The notes below the pieces were generated by a model that had not been told where the DNA came from, ran no database searches, and worked only from the letters and a program-made list of their open reading frames with translations. A program made the position numbers and the translations under genes. Shown in pieces: positions 10,049 to 53,289 of a stretch of DNA of 64,000 nucleotides (the stretch's first letter is position 1; every line of letters starts with the position of its first letter). This stretch comes from Halocaridina rubra (taxonomy: Eukaryota; Arthropoda; Malacostraca; Decapoda; Atyidae), in NCBI GenBank assembly GCA_037179515.1, contig JAXCGZ010007667.1, positions 48,501 to 112,500 on the forward strand. The letters are read 5' to 3'.

Positions 10049-10282
10049 ATGTCATCTGTAATGGGAAGTATTTTTTCATTATTAATATTCTTCCATCTAT
10101 TAAAGGAAATATTCATTCATCTATATTATTTGGAAATACTATGTCAGTGATTATGGCAAACATTATGTCATCTATAATAGGTAATATTATGTCATCTATA
10201 ATAGGAAATATTATGTCATCTATAATTACAAACATTATGTGATCTATAATAAGAATTATTCTTTCATATGTAATGGGAAATT
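10049..10282. repeat. Minisatellite of about 28 bp in the presumed Iwr1 3' UTR
   Basis: The unit 'ttatgtcatctataataggaaata' is repeated about eight times, with variants (gtaatggg, attaaagg, attacaaac). The middle copies (10160-10260) are nearly identical. It lies 245 bases after the Iwr1 stop and before the first AATAAA. Confidence 0.8.
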
Positions 10283-10370
10283 AAGGGAAATATTGAAGTA
10301 CAACTTTTCTACTAATGTACTAAAGAGAGCAAGTATATATATGTTGAAGTGCTTATTCAGAAAGTATCAG

Positions 10371-10376
10371 AATAAA
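10371..10376 (+). promoter_or_regulatory. Candidate polyadenylation signal of Iwr1
   Basis: This AATAAA lies 567 bases after the TGA. Further AATAAA-type hexamers occur near 10492 and 10821, so the exact 3' end is not fixed by sequence alone. Confidence 0.4.
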
Positions 10377-11212
10377 AACTTATTAAATATTGCATATATT
10401 TAAGTTGAATCTCGTTGTTTTACATTAGCAGAATATCAAGATAAAAATGGAGTCAGGTACAAGAAATATTTACATAGTTGTTTTAAACATCAATAAAAGA
10501 TCCTAATCTTTTTTAAATTGGCTAGAAAAGATCCTAATATTTATTATATAAATTGGCTAAGTATGAATTGAGGTATAGATTTTATAGTATGTCCAGTAGA
10601 GTAAAGTTAAAAATGAAAAGCGAGAAGACACTGTTCTTGAAAATGTATTTTTTTTTCTATATCAAGAATTCTGGTTAAAATATATATTGTAAAATGATAC
10701 TTTGATAAACCCACAAGGTGAAAGATAATATAATTAAAATTCATTATTTATTCCTTGTGTAATTCTGTCTTAGCCTTCATGCTTTGTAAAGCTCTCGTAA
10801 TACTGTATATTATTACAGAGAATAAAAATACAATCTCTGTTATAGATAGGATGTTTAAAAATTTATATAAATGTTGAATTATTTTGACAAAACAGAACAT
10901 ACGAACATAATTTGTAGTCACAGAACAACCAGTTAAGAATCTGTTTCAGCGTAGGTGTCCAAAATCTTACATCTATCATAGTATCTCATAGTTTCATAGT
11001 CAAGATTTTTTTTTGTTAATTTCTCAAGACACTATCAGTACCAGCTTCAATAAGGAAAATTCCCTAAAATTTCATTAAAGTATTTTTGTATTCTTTGAAG
11101 TGTTTTATTGGGTAAACCGTATCTAGATGGAATGATACGAGACGTGTATGGCAATTGACATCAGTGGCTGTCCAACTAGATGAAAATTTAGGAGTTAGTT
11201 AATTACTTGATG

Positions 11213-11545
11213 GATTGGGCATGTGGCAAGGAGGGATGAGGGGTATGTTGGGAGAAAGCTGCTGGGGCTGGAGCTGCCATGCTAAAGAGGAAGTTTATTG
11301 ATGTGGTGAGGGAGGACATGAGGGTGTGTTGTGTAATAGAGGATGTTGGTTTGGGAATTTAGTGAGAGGTGAGACCAAGATAGTTTGGGCATGTGCTGAT
11401 GAGGGGTGTTGGGGAAAAGGATGATGATGATAGAGCTGCCAGGCAGGAGGAAGGCTAGAAAGGGGTTTATGGATGTGGTGAGGGGGGATATGAGAGTATG
11501 TGGTGTAACAGAGGAAGATGCAGGGGATAGGGGCAATATAGAGAA
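11213..11545 (+). mobile_element. Two consecutive retrotransposon tail fragments
   Basis: The coding tail appears twice: 'attgggcatgtggcaaggaggga...gctgctggggctggagctgccatg...tgtggtgagggaggacatgagg' and, from about 11385, 'gggcatgtgctgatgagggg...atagagctgccaggcagg...tgtggtgaggggggatatgagag'. Both carry frameshifts and stops. Confidence 0.7.
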
Positions 11546-11820
11546 TATTCATATCATATGTCGTGGTGATCCCTAATGGGAGGAAACTAAAGATTCAATG
11601 TGTCCATATGTACTTGCTTTACTGCAAGAAAATATTTGTATTTGACAAATACAAATACATTTGGATGTATTTGTACTGTTTGCTTGATAATACCCTTCCA
11701 ACTTTCAGATGTTTCAAGATATATGTTTGTAATTCATTTCGTTGGGTGTGATGCCTTGGTATCATGCCAGTAATTGAATGTAGACCGAGATGTTTACAAA
11801 TTCCTCTTTATGTACATTAT

Positions 11821-11970
11821 GTACAGGTACCTTCATGCAGAGCAGGTACAGTCATTCAGAGAAGGTACCTTCATACAATACAGGTACCTTAATACAGAGC
11901 AGGTTCCTTCATACAGTGCAGGTACCTTCATACATAGCTGGTACTTTCATACAGAGCAAGATACCTTCAG
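11821..11970. repeat. Minisatellite of about 20 bp, about seven copies
   Basis: The unit 'caggtaccttcatacagag' is repeated head to tail with scattered substitutions (gtaccttcatgcag, gttccttcatacag, gtactttcatacag). It produces spurious Tyr/His-rich frames. It is intergenic. Confidence 0.9.
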
Positions 11971-12499
11971 AGCGTTAACTTTGTTTTGACCTTCGACCTA
12001 AGTTCACCAAATTTAGGGCATTGTGATGTTACTTCAGTCGAGTTTACACATGCCTTTATCATACTTCCTGTGCCCAGATGTTGTGTTTCATATTGGGGTG
12101 ATTTTGAAAGTGTCTCCCAGTCTATGAATGAGAAATTTGTGTTTATGGGTGGGTTCTGTCCAAGTGAGGAGTTGAGAGTGCTCTGCATCCCATAGTTCAT
12201 TCTATGTGACTGCATTTTCTCCTCTCCCTCTCAAACACGGGTGTGTTATATCCACTAACAATTTAAAGATCATTAACTTGTGTTCATTCTCTTTCTCAAC
12301 AATTTCTTCTCGCCTTTTCTTAGAGTGAAGGATAAGAATACTGCTTCCATGTTCCCCACGGTGATGTAAAAGTCGACTAAATGGAGTGGAAGGAGGGCAC
12401 TGGTAATCCTCCCTTTGTATATTCCTCCTGCCAAGAGTAAAGGTTATGCACCGACTCAGATATCCCTCATACGAGAGTGATTTTGGTCAAGATCTAGAC

Positions 12500-12614
12500 A
12501 TAAGCAACCAATCCCACTGTGGGGTGTTAGGATGGACATCCAGCCTTATTCCCCTTAAACTCCAGCATGTCAGTGTCTACCCCTATCGAATGGGGACTAA
12601 TTGTGACATAATAC
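12500..12614 (+). repeat. Truncated SINE, family A
   Basis: Only body and tail are clear: 'gtgttaggatggacatccagccttattccc', 'ccagcatgtcagtgtctacccctatcgaatggggactaattgtgaca'. The tRNA-like head is too diverged to place. Confidence 0.65.
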
Positions 12615-12619
12615 GGTGC

Positions 12620-13350
12620 ATAGCCATAAGATAATTATATTATGTAAATGCTTATATTTTACTTTCTGTATTGTTCATTTTCCTGATTTATTATTTCTTT
12701 TATTAAAGTTTATTCCCACTTGCAATGTGCACATATTGAACTAGCTAAGGTCTGTTGATTCACCTCTTGTGCTCGTGATTGTTGTTATCGTTTCATAAGC
12801 TGACAGGCAGAGCAGTCCAAAGTACCTTAGGAAGGTTCTCGTGCCTCGTTAGGGGCATGGGTTGGTTTTGGCAGTATGGCTTCCTTTGCTGCTTCTCTGC
12901 CAAGTTGTTTGGCATTCTCATTTACATCTCTGGAAAAGTGGACCTAAGATGAAGATATAGCTAATCCAGGTTCTAGAAATATTTTGAAACGGAGGTTAGT
13001 TCCTTAACAAGAGTGTCCAGCTTACTGCTTGCATCACTTTCTGCTTCTACAATGAAATATTTTAAGTTATAATTGTTTGGAAAGTCTTCAACCTTCGATG
13101 AAGTTCCTATTGGCTGTTTTTCTAATATGCTGCATGACATGATGTAGTTGTGCACTACTTCTTGCCTCTCAGTATTAGGACAAAGACCCATACAATTATA
13201 TTTTGTCTTGAGGATCTTTTCATCTCTACCTCTCATGTACATGTTCTCATAACTTTTTTAAAGCTCTCGGTTAGTCTAACTCCAACTTGACTCGATTCGT
13301 ATTGAAGACATTTCGTACATATATACGTCAATAATGTGAAGCTTCCATAT
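12620..13350. other. Intergenic AT-rich stretch without recognisable gene
   Basis: There are short frames on both strands (for example 12973-13242 on the minus strand, 89 codons), but no splice-supported exon, RNA gene or repeat that I recognise. A sequence resembling 'gaatagttg...' low-complexity T-rich DNA opens it. Confidence 0.4.
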
Positions 13351-13514
13351 GGACTGTGCTAACGCAGTGGTTAGAGCACTCAACTTAGGAGGTAACAGAC
13401 CAGAGATAAAACCCACTGCACAGCATTAGGATGGGCATCCAGCCTTGATTCCCCATAGAAATCCAATCCATCAGTGTTCATCCCTAAAATAGGTATAAAT
13501 AGTAATACATAAAT
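13351..13514 (+). repeat. tRNA-derived SINE, family A
   Basis: The head is 'tgtgctaacgcagtggttagagcactcaacttaggaggtaacagacc'. The body is 'attaggatgggcatccagccttgattcccc' and the tail 'taaatagtaatacataaa'. The B box is eroded (agataaaaccc). Confidence 0.75.
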
Positions 13515-16500
13515 TGGTATAAAAAAAGAAAAACGGTGGAGGCTTAAGTACAAGGTGATAGGCTCCAAGCAATGTATCACTCCTTAAGAGGATTTCTGAA
13601 TGCCAATATTAAAGATCCAAGGTTTTCTGTACCTCTCAAACGAACAGGATCTTTGAACATTTCCTAAACAAATAAAAATAATATATTATTTTGGTCAAAG
13701 ATCACTGGGAGTTAGTGGTTGAGCACTGGCCAACACACAAACTTCCTTCGAAGTTGATCACGCTATGAAAATTAACCTAAAAGTTTAATTAGAGAGACAA
13801 CAGTAATTTGTATTTTTATATTTATTATATTCAGCTTGAGTTAGGTATAGACAAATATAACAAAAATGGGTGTAGTAAACATTACTATTACTCAATGGAC
13901 AGGTACTGTTAAAAAAATTGAAATGGGTACCAAACAATGAAAATGCTTGGTTTGAGATTAAACAAAGCGTAAAAATAGTATATAAAAGAAAGCATATTAT
14001 TTCCTTTGTTAATCCTATGTGGCACAAATAGACAACACAACCTTTTATATGAGAGATGGAAATAGATTTAAAGGATATATTTAGAACTGCTAAAATATCA
14101 CAATTTGAAGCAAACTCTGATTCTATGGTGTTTACAGAATGGTCAAGTCTATTTGAAGAGTTCTCAGCTATTTTCTAAATAATTATAATCACCTGCAAAC
14201 ATAAGGAAATTTTAAACAGTCCTGGAGAATCTCTTGCACGTATGATCTAACATAGCGCACTTATTCTTCTCCATTGTTTATATTTTACCTTAAATTACTT
14301 AAACAAATCAGATTCCTACTTAAACAAATCAGATTCTTTCATCTCACATGTCATGAAAAGTTTTAACACAAAAAAAAAAAGTATAAAAGAAACACATTAA
14401 GTCAGATGTAATGAAGAGAGGAGAGTTAACAATACAGAAATAGGGTTACATTTCATTATATAATTATCAAAGTTTGTAAGCTCTCAAGTTTAAATGAAAT
14501 ACCGAGTAAAGATTGTGCAAATAATACTAAACTATTGAAAACAAAATTTCTTAATGTTTGTAAAAACTTAACGACCTACTTTTCAGTCAACCTGCTGTAT
14601 CAAAACTCCCTCCCTGATTTGATTTTTTTATATTCTCTGCAGGCAATCAACCAACAACTTTCCATCTTGTGGAAAACTCGTACTCAGTGGCTGAAAATGA
14701 TTTTGAGTCTACTTTTGAAGTTTTGACTCTAGCGCATTATATAAACATGTAAAATTGCTGCCCTGGCAGGAGATTGATTCTGGTCAGTCTAAGGATAGCA
14801 GTGTGCATGGAATAGGAAAACCATCAATAACGCCCACCAAAAGTTTATGGAAACTGTATCCGTAAAGGACAAACCCTTATTGGGAGGACACTGAAAGAGG
14901 GCAGTGTGAGGAGAATGATGAAAGTATTCAGAAGTCGTTTTTTCAAAGTCGAGGTAAGTTCATCTGGTGAGCAGCCATGGAACTAAACATCAGCATGGCA
15001 TCTGTCTTTTATGGATACTGATTGAGATCAAAATGAAAAATTCCATTAGAGAGATGTCACCATGATGTTCAGTTTTTCAGGTGCTCGCCTGCTCAACTTT
15101 CCTTGATTCTGAACAAACGCCTCAAAAACAGTTTTGACATTCTCTTCAGTCTGCTCACTTCAAGGCATTCTTGGTTGAAGTTTGTCATTGCTGCACTTTG
15201 ACCACAGACTGAAAAGATTCTTACCATGCAGCAATTTTACACCTCTGCCCTAGGTGGCACGGCAGGAGAAGAATACTGCGCAAAACATCAAAATTTGACT
15301 CAAAGCCATTTTCAGTTCTTGAGAAAGAGTTTATCAGAAGGTGAACGTTGTTTCTCGAATAACTGCAAAGAAAATTGAAAATCACATTAGGAAGGGACTT
15401 TTACTAGTAACATACAAACTCACTGGCCGGAACTTCAAAGAGATAATCTGAAAGCAAATTGTATTACTAGTAGGGAAACAATATCAATGTCTTTACCAGC
15501 CCTCATAAATAAGTAGGATGTCTCCTATTATAATTCATTAGTTACATCATTATATTAATTCTATGAACTGTTAAGACTTCTAATTAAAGTTGGAACCCAT
15601 CTGATAACAAAACTTCTGGTCCAACATTATTATATGAACTCTATGAAATCTTAAACCTTATAAAGTAAAGTTAGAAACAATTTGATACTAATACTACTAA
15701 TTCAATAATTTGCTGTGAAAATATCTTAGAGACTTACAGCAATAGTAAACATTATCATACAATATCAGAATAAAAAGAAAAAAAAATTATCTTCTTTTGG
15801 GGCTGCAAGGCATTACAATTTTCAGTACAATAACTATTACATAAAGTATACTGATTACCTTTATAAAAATGAAACACATTGTCTTCATACACTGAGTGGC
15901 ACATGAAGAATATTAGCACTTCAATGTCTTCACAAGCTCTGGAGGGTATATGGTACAAGGAGCCGAGTGACAGCAGCCGGCATACTGGCACAACGATGAC
16001 ACACAATGCAGTCATAACACGACAAGTGTTCAGAAAGCATGCAATAAGACCGTTCAAAGAATGGTTAATGAAACTACTAATGTTCTTGAAATGGCAGCTC
16101 CAGTCTTGAATTAGCTCATACAATATAACTATCTCTAAAAAGATTTGCATTTCCTTTTATCTTAAATAAAGATGCACAAAACAATAATTGTCCTACATAA
16201 AACAGGGGTTAAGGAAAAACTAAAGACTGACACATCATCTTCTTGTCAGAATTTATAGTGAGTTATAAATTTACGTAGCTCAGTGTAATACCTAAAAAGC
16301 ACAGAATGTATTGTTTGAAATGCCTCTTAGTTGAGTCCTGCTCAAATCTTATTTTAAATCACTGGGACCCAGCTGTGACTTCTGTGGTTTTATGACATAT
16401 AAAGAAAGTTACAAATAACAAGAAAGTAATTTCGTTGTTACCTTAAATGCATACATATCATCAGGATAAATGTACTTATTAGAGTATGTAAAATTAAACT

Positions 16501-17230
16501 TAATACTGCAAATCTGCTGAACACTTATCAACATATCTATGGAAGAGATGTGAAGACAGATGTAAATGTTGAGAGATATGAAGATACCAATGATGATTTA
16601 TCTCTTATTAGCAAAACTATTTATTACAAAGATATAGGTAATCGGTGCAATTCCTTATGCCAAACATATTGAAATGCGTGAAACTGGGTTATATAAAGGT
16701 AATGAAACCTATTTTTCAAGTTATCACTTCTAAATACATACACACTGACATCTGACCTACAGTGTTCTCAGCCCAAGAAGTGTCACCTAACCCCCCCCCC
16801 CAAAAAAAATAGGGATATTCAAATTTGATGAAGAACATAAAAAGAATACTTTTACAACAGCAGTTAAATAACCCTTGGTAAATTCTATATAAAGTTTCTC
16901 CCATTATACAGAGAAAAAAGTTAAGCAATGGAAGTTTAATAAAATCACATACAACAATGCTCTTTTTTGCAACGTACTTCGACTGAACATCTCTCAACAG
17001 ACAGAGAACATAATTAAAAGACAAAAGATTAACGAAGTCAAGTACTATATATGCATGCCTTCCACTGCAACCAACTAACTCATTCATGAGATATTCTTGA
17101 ATGTAGGTTATGGGAACCACTGCTACAACTTTACATATACATGAATTATCACAATTTATTCACAAGCTATATCAAAAGGGGGAATTTTTATATATACAAT
17201 AATATTGATTGTAATCAATTACTGCTGAAA
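13515..17230. other. Gene-poor AT-rich region; possible remnant coding sequence at 14.6-15.4 kb
   Basis: I see no exon that can be supported here. On the - strand between about 15365 and 15030 there are coding-like stretches in shifting frames (for example EQTEENVKTVFEAFVQNQ), separated by stops. They could be an old transposase or pseudogene remnant. The two longest frames (15755-16150 and 16716-17120, both minus, 131 and 134 codons) have no recognisable domain, are Phe/Cys/Ile-rich and look like chance frames. A C-run of 12 lies at about 16791-16802. Confidence 0.35.
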
Positions 17231-17395
17231 AATGGGATCAGGTAAAAACCAGTGACTCCAAGTATATTAATCTCATAAATTGTTAGGACAGTTTAAGTAA
17301 GGCGGGGTTAATTTAATGCCTAACCTAATCGAATATAACAATTTACGGCATTATTTATAGCACTGGGGGTTGATAATCTTTATCTGCTCTAAGTA
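17231..17395. mobile_element. Small inverted-repeat element (MITE-like), copy 1
   Basis: The left end 'gatcaggtaaaaaccagtgactcc' and the right end 'gcactgggggttgataatctttatctg' are imperfect reverse complements. An internal 'cctaacctaatcga...aacaatttacgg...ttatttatagcactg' is shared with the copy at 22477-22620, which has the same ends. Confidence 0.6.
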
Positions 17396-17652
17396 ATGAT
17401 TATCAGATGCAATAAAAGGTCACCATAGATTCAGTTGCAAGATTCTGTGAGAAATTCTGATCGTTCTTGTAAACGATCAGAAACTTTAACACTGGTTTGT
17501 ATTTAATATATTTATCACATATTTTCTTTGAATTTGTTTTAATCCTCTATTGTTTTAAAAAGCTATGAGATTGTGCAAAACTTCAGTTAATTAGATATTT
17601 AATACTGCTATCTATACATTGGTATAACATATATACTGTAAATACATATACA

Positions 17653-17777
<125 letters not shown>

Positions 17778-17939
17778 AAGTAAAAAAGAACCTATAAGAC
17801 TTCTTTAATTGTTGATATAATCTTTTATTTCAATATAACACTCCCTAAGTAAATATATATCACCATCCTGGCTCACACTCCATTCTGCTGACAACTACGT
17901 AAAAAAGGGGTTATAGAGAATTTAGTTGGCTTACAAAAG

Positions 17940-18480
17940 ATTTTATGAAAGCACATGAAAGAAGATTACGGAGGTTCGGCCATGTAAAGCGAAGAGAGGA
18001 CGACCATGTGTTTAAGTGGGTTAAGGATACAGAGGAGGAAGGAAAGAGAGGATGAGATTACAGGGGTTCAATCACATAATGTAAAGAGAAGAAGACCATG
18101 TACGTAGGAAGGTTACAGATATACAGTAGGAGGGAAGGAGAGGATTAGATTACAGGGGTTTAGTCACGTAATGAGAAAAATATAGACCATGTGCATAGGA
18201 GGGTTGCGGATAAAGAGGAGGGGAGGAAAGGATGATATGACAGGTGTTCGGCCACGTAATGTAAAGAGAAGACAACCATGTGCATAGAAAGGTTACAGAT
18301 ATAGAGGAGGAGGAAAGGAGAGGTTGAGGAAGGCCAAAGTTTCAATGGAAGTATAATATAGCAAATGATATGCGAGATAAGAGGCTAAGGGACCTGGATA
18401 CGAGAGACAGGAGAGGTGGAAAAAGCTGGCAAAAACAGTGACTCCATAAAGAAATGGGTTAAGGCTGAAGGCAAAATGTG
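17940..18480 (+). mobile_element. Retrotransposon tail with internally multiplied module
   Basis: A module coding RRFGHVKRREDDHV and followed by 'aggttacagatatagaggagga.ggaaaggagagg' occurs four times at intervals of about 90-95 bases, near 17973, 18064, 18160 and 18248. A unique end follows (GRPKFQWKYN-like, then 'gacctggatacgagagacaggagaggtgg'). Only one copy of this FGHV...GRP region exists in an intact RT C-terminus, so the module was duplicated in tandem. No frame is intact. Confidence 0.65.
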
Positions 18481-18599
18481 GGCTTTCTAGGATCGTAATT
18501 ATACTAATCAAATATAAAACAACTAATTCTAGTCAAAACTTCAAGAACAACTTCAATAAAACTTAAAATCTATTAAAAAACCTAAAGTAAGTTTGAGAC

Positions 18600-18745
18600 T
18601 TACTTCAAACCTAAAAAAGTTCCAATTTGAGACATCCAGTGCGAGAATGTCACATCCAAGCCTAGAACTATACTGGGCTACGTCCCAAAACTACAAAATG
18701 TCCGTACATGTGATTAAAGTTTTGTATCTTTAAAAGTTTGATATC
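18600..18745 (-). repeat. Left arm of a dispersed inverted repeat
   Basis: The sequence 'gcctagaactatactgggctacgtcccaaaactacaaaatg...gttttgtatctttaaaagtttgatatcttggtaatg' is the approximate reverse complement of 19085-19240. It is related to the 88-bp satellite unit at 36323-36674 ('gatatcaaagctttaaagttgtgaaac...gtcttgggacttagacc'). Confidence 0.6.
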
Positions 18746-18824
18746 TTGGTAATGTAGTATGTAGGCCTATGGAACCAGCCGCTTTGTGATACTGTACCTG
18801 AAAGATTTTTTGGACTTAAATAGG

Positions 18825-19075
18825 ACTGTCCATGACAGTTTAATGTTAAGTCTTCCTTCAATTGCAGTTCTTGTTCTATGCCTAGATCAACAACGAATAT
18901 TCTTGAATATTCACTACACATCTCTTATTATCCCTTCACATCCGACAGGTCACATTACTCCCCATCTGTTTCTCATTAGGTTTTCTTTGTGCCCAGGCCC
19001 GATGAGGGCAGATTTTTATTTATTTATTTTTTTGTTTTGCCCGTCCTGGTGTCACATTCATAAAAAATAAATGCT
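18825..19075 (+). mobile_element. Family-B retrotransposon 3' tail between two inverted arms
   Basis: It carries the landmarks 'gtcttccttcaattgcagttcttgttctatgcctagatc', 'gaatattcactacacatctctt', 'tcacatccgacaggtcacattactccccatct', 'gtgcccaggcccgatgagggcag' and 'gtcctggtgtcacattcataaaaaa'. It is the best preserved tail of this family in the window. Confidence 0.7.
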
Positions 19076-19084
19076 CATGTTATT

Positions 19085-19240
19085 TTTATGTTACACACAA
19101 AAAACATCGAAATAACATCAGTGGCTACCAAGATATTGAAGTTTTAAAGCTGCAAAACTTTAAATTCATTTTCTGCCATTTTGTAGTTTTGGCACTTAGC
19201 CCAGGTGCCGTATACAAACCTAAAAAATGCCTACAAGAGA
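19085..19240 (+). repeat. Right arm of the dispersed inverted repeat
   Basis: The sequence 'catcagtggctaccaagatattgaagttttaaagctgcaaaac...cattttgtagttttggcacttagcccaggtgccgtat' matches the reverse complement of 18600-18745 and the satellite unit at 36.3 kb. Confidence 0.6.
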
Positions 19241-19689
19241 ACTACAAAAGTCTTAAAAACAGGTTTGTGATTTACACAAGGCCAAGTTCATACTTTTTTT
19301 CTTTTAAATGAGTCGGCTATCAGAATCCCTATCAAAGAGAAGCTCTGCGTATGTGTACTTCATGTGGTAAATTTGATCTGCAATCAATTCTTAGCAGATT
19401 CTTCATGAAACCAAATTGAAAGGTGGAAACGAAAAGCCTACGAACAGCCACAGTCTCAAGTTACCAGCTGTATAATTAATTCCACAATTACTACCAAAGA
19501 AGTTTATCATAAGAGACCGACTTGCTACAATAAACAATAAGGTTGATAGTGTCCTTACCAAAGCTTACTCATGCAGATACCAATCCAATACTGGTCCTAC
19601 ACATCTAATCAGTTTATCTAAGCTTACTAAGCTGATGGGATACTCTCCAAGGAATGTGGCTCAGTAAGATAAAAAATACAAAGTGTGCT

Positions 19690-19745
19690 TTTACACAGCC
19701 ACCCCCCTTAAAAGGGAGCTTGCAGCCATTATACATGGAAGATAT
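19690..19745 (-). repeat. Short copy of repeat family D
   Basis: The sequence 'cacagccacccccttaaaagggagcttgcagccattatacat' is the end motif of the family defined at 22171-23225. Confidence 0.5.
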
Positions 19746-20583
19746 CTCATAAAGAAATACTCCCTCCATCTACTAACTTTACTCTTAGGGCACTCTGGTA
19801 TGATCAGTGCACAGAGCTCATTGTAACCTCGAAGCATGGGGGAAGTCTGAACAGTGCATCTACTGTTCCCTAGGTATGGACTGGCCATGAAAGCTTCCTT
19901 GAAACATACAATTTGTGCTATAATGACGTTTTTGATGAGGCACCTCTAACTGCCTCTGTCACCTGTCATATTGGTATCCAGCCCTTCTCTCATATCAACT
20001 GATAGTCTTGCACTTCGTCTAGGCTCTTCCTCTCTTTCTTCCATATCCAGCACTTTTTTCACTACACTTTCGCATGTGGGTAGCTTATCTTTGTACAATT
20101 TGTGCTATCGTGACATTATTATAGTGATAAAATCACAAGGGAAGCTTATCTTAATACAATTCAAAATACAGTGCAGATATTAAACCATTACAACCTTCCT
20201 CTTCTTCAATCAGTTTAAAGAAAAATTGATCACAGCATCGAGCAAGATGGTCAAAGTAAATCTGATGAACGCACAGAGCCAATGATATACAAAAAGAATA
20301 ACTTATATGTGATATTTATCTTTTCTTGGTCTGATATACATCTAATAAATACAAAAGACCAGTGATAAATAAACTACACGGAGTTATCTACACATGATTA
20401 AAGTATTAAGGTTAATCTTATAACATCAGAGACAAATTTCCAAGAAGTTACATTTTCATTACAAATCAATAGACTTGCTGATAATTTATATTGACAGTAT
20501 GCAGGATATTCTAAAATATACTGTAATCAATTTTTCTTCAAGATTCAGTACAAAAGTTTCATATCTAATTATAATAATAACAC

Positions 20584-20647
<64 letters not shown>

Positions 20648-20784
20648 TTACAAATTAAAAGGATTTATAAAAAATTCGGTACAATGATTTCAAATCAAAC
20701 AATAATAATAATAATAATAGTGATAATAATAAATTAAAAGGAATTATAATACATTCAGTACAATAGTTTCACATGATATAATAA

Positions 20785-20824
<40 letters not shown>

Positions 20825-20831
20825 TAATAAT
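20584..20831. repeat. Cluster of (TAA)n microsatellites
   Basis: Three arrays lie at about 20584-20646, 20699-20732 and 20786-20831. They are separated by related unique pieces ('aaattaaaaggatttata...attcagtacaatagtttcacat'), which suggests that array plus flank was duplicated as a unit of about 100 bp. Confidence 0.95.
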
Positions 20832-21049
20832 ATTTCACAAATTTCAAAGGAATTATGAAAAAAGTTTAAATTTTCTCAGTGTTTCATATACTGGCTATAA
20901 TTTTGTGACGTGAAGTAGCCCAATGTCAAAAAAATGAATATTATAGCAACAGTAGTTTTTCAATGGTGTTAATTAATATATGACTTGTATATCTACAACC
21001 TTAAGCAGTTCTACTAATGATAATTAAAGTTAGCAATACGCTAGGTATC

Positions 21050-21262
21050 AGAGCATTGCCCCCTGGGACAGCTGCTTGCAGACAATTGGCCCCAATGCAA
21101 CTGCCCCATTGATTCTCCTATGAGGAGAATAGTCCAATCTACAGCCTTAGGTCAGGTTAGTTTGCATTGTAGGCAATTTAAAGAAATATAAACTGGAATA
21201 AAAGCAAATATTAGGGGCAGTTGTCTGGAAGATATTTGTCAGGGGGGCAGTTGTCCAAGCAA
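21050..21262. mobile_element. Small element with GGACAACTGCC-type inverted ends, copy 1
   Basis: The left part has 'cctgggacagctgc...acaattggcccc...caactgcccc' and the right part 'ggggcagttgtctgg...tgtcaggggggcagttgtcc'. The internal block 'attgattctcctat...ggagaatagt...taaactggaataaaagcaaatat' is shared with 39640-39820. It is probably a non-autonomous inverted-repeat element. Confidence 0.55.
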
Positions 21263-21729
21263 TGACCTGCAGATATCTTACAGTAATTTGAGACATTCTG
21301 GTTTTCATTAGTAAGATTTTTCTCATTAATGAAGGATTTGAATTACTACTCCTTCCCACTCACTAACTTCTCAGAGCACCCTGTTATCACATACAAAAAA
21401 AAAGAACTTGAACTTAGATGATGCAAGAACTGTAAAGCAGCACATAGCTGCACTCCCAAAATCACGATGACCAGTCGATTTTCGTTTATAAAGTAAATGA
21501 CTAAAGGCTTATTCAATTAACCTTGAACAATGTACGATATATAAAATCACTATTATTGACTGCTTCTCATTTTTCAAGTCAATTCCTAAAGGCTCAAATT
21601 ATTAAGAAATGTACGACATATAAAATCACCATAAAACGGTCGTTTCTTGTCGTGAAAGTAAAATAGTAAAAGCTGGAAAGTGTTCTTTAGAAATGTACGA
21701 TACATAAGTTAGTCACCAGTGCCAATACA

Positions 21730-53108
<31,379 letters not shown>

Positions 53109-53233
53109 TTTGTTAGAAAATAACACAAGATGACGAGAGAAGATTCGCACATCCACCCCCTGGCCAATCTGACTCTCAACTGAGTGGCGAGTGGCGAGTG
53201 GCGACTCAGCGACTGCCACTGACTCGTTACGAG

Positions 53234-53241
53234 AATTTATA
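53234..53241 (-). promoter_or_regulatory. Possible TATA element of the phosphatase gene
   Basis: On the - strand the sequence reads tataaatt, about 130 bases before the chosen ATG. Initiator-like words (gtcagtgg, ggcagtcg) lie 20-30 bases further on. This is weak evidence in AT-rich DNA. Confidence 0.3.
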
Positions 53242-53289
53242 CGAGGGATTTATTTACCTCAGGGATCAATTGGAGTTTCGCCCCCTTGA

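Noticed and set aside
14990..15375. A minus-strand candidate small secreted peptide: acceptor tttctttgcag, an ATG with a signal-peptide-like start (MALSQILMFCAVFFSC) and what looked like a splice to CGQSAAMTNFNQECLE
   Set aside because: The apparent intron would be only 16 bases and an in-frame TAG follows three codons after the signal-like part. Reading frames shift repeatedly afterwards. It is more likely a decayed transposon or pseudogene remnant, or chance.
15755..17120. Two minus-strand frames of 131 and 134 codons
   Set aside because: No domain, no splice support, very high Phe/Ile/Cys/Leu content typical of translated AT-rich non-coding DNA, and no upstream or downstream partner exon.
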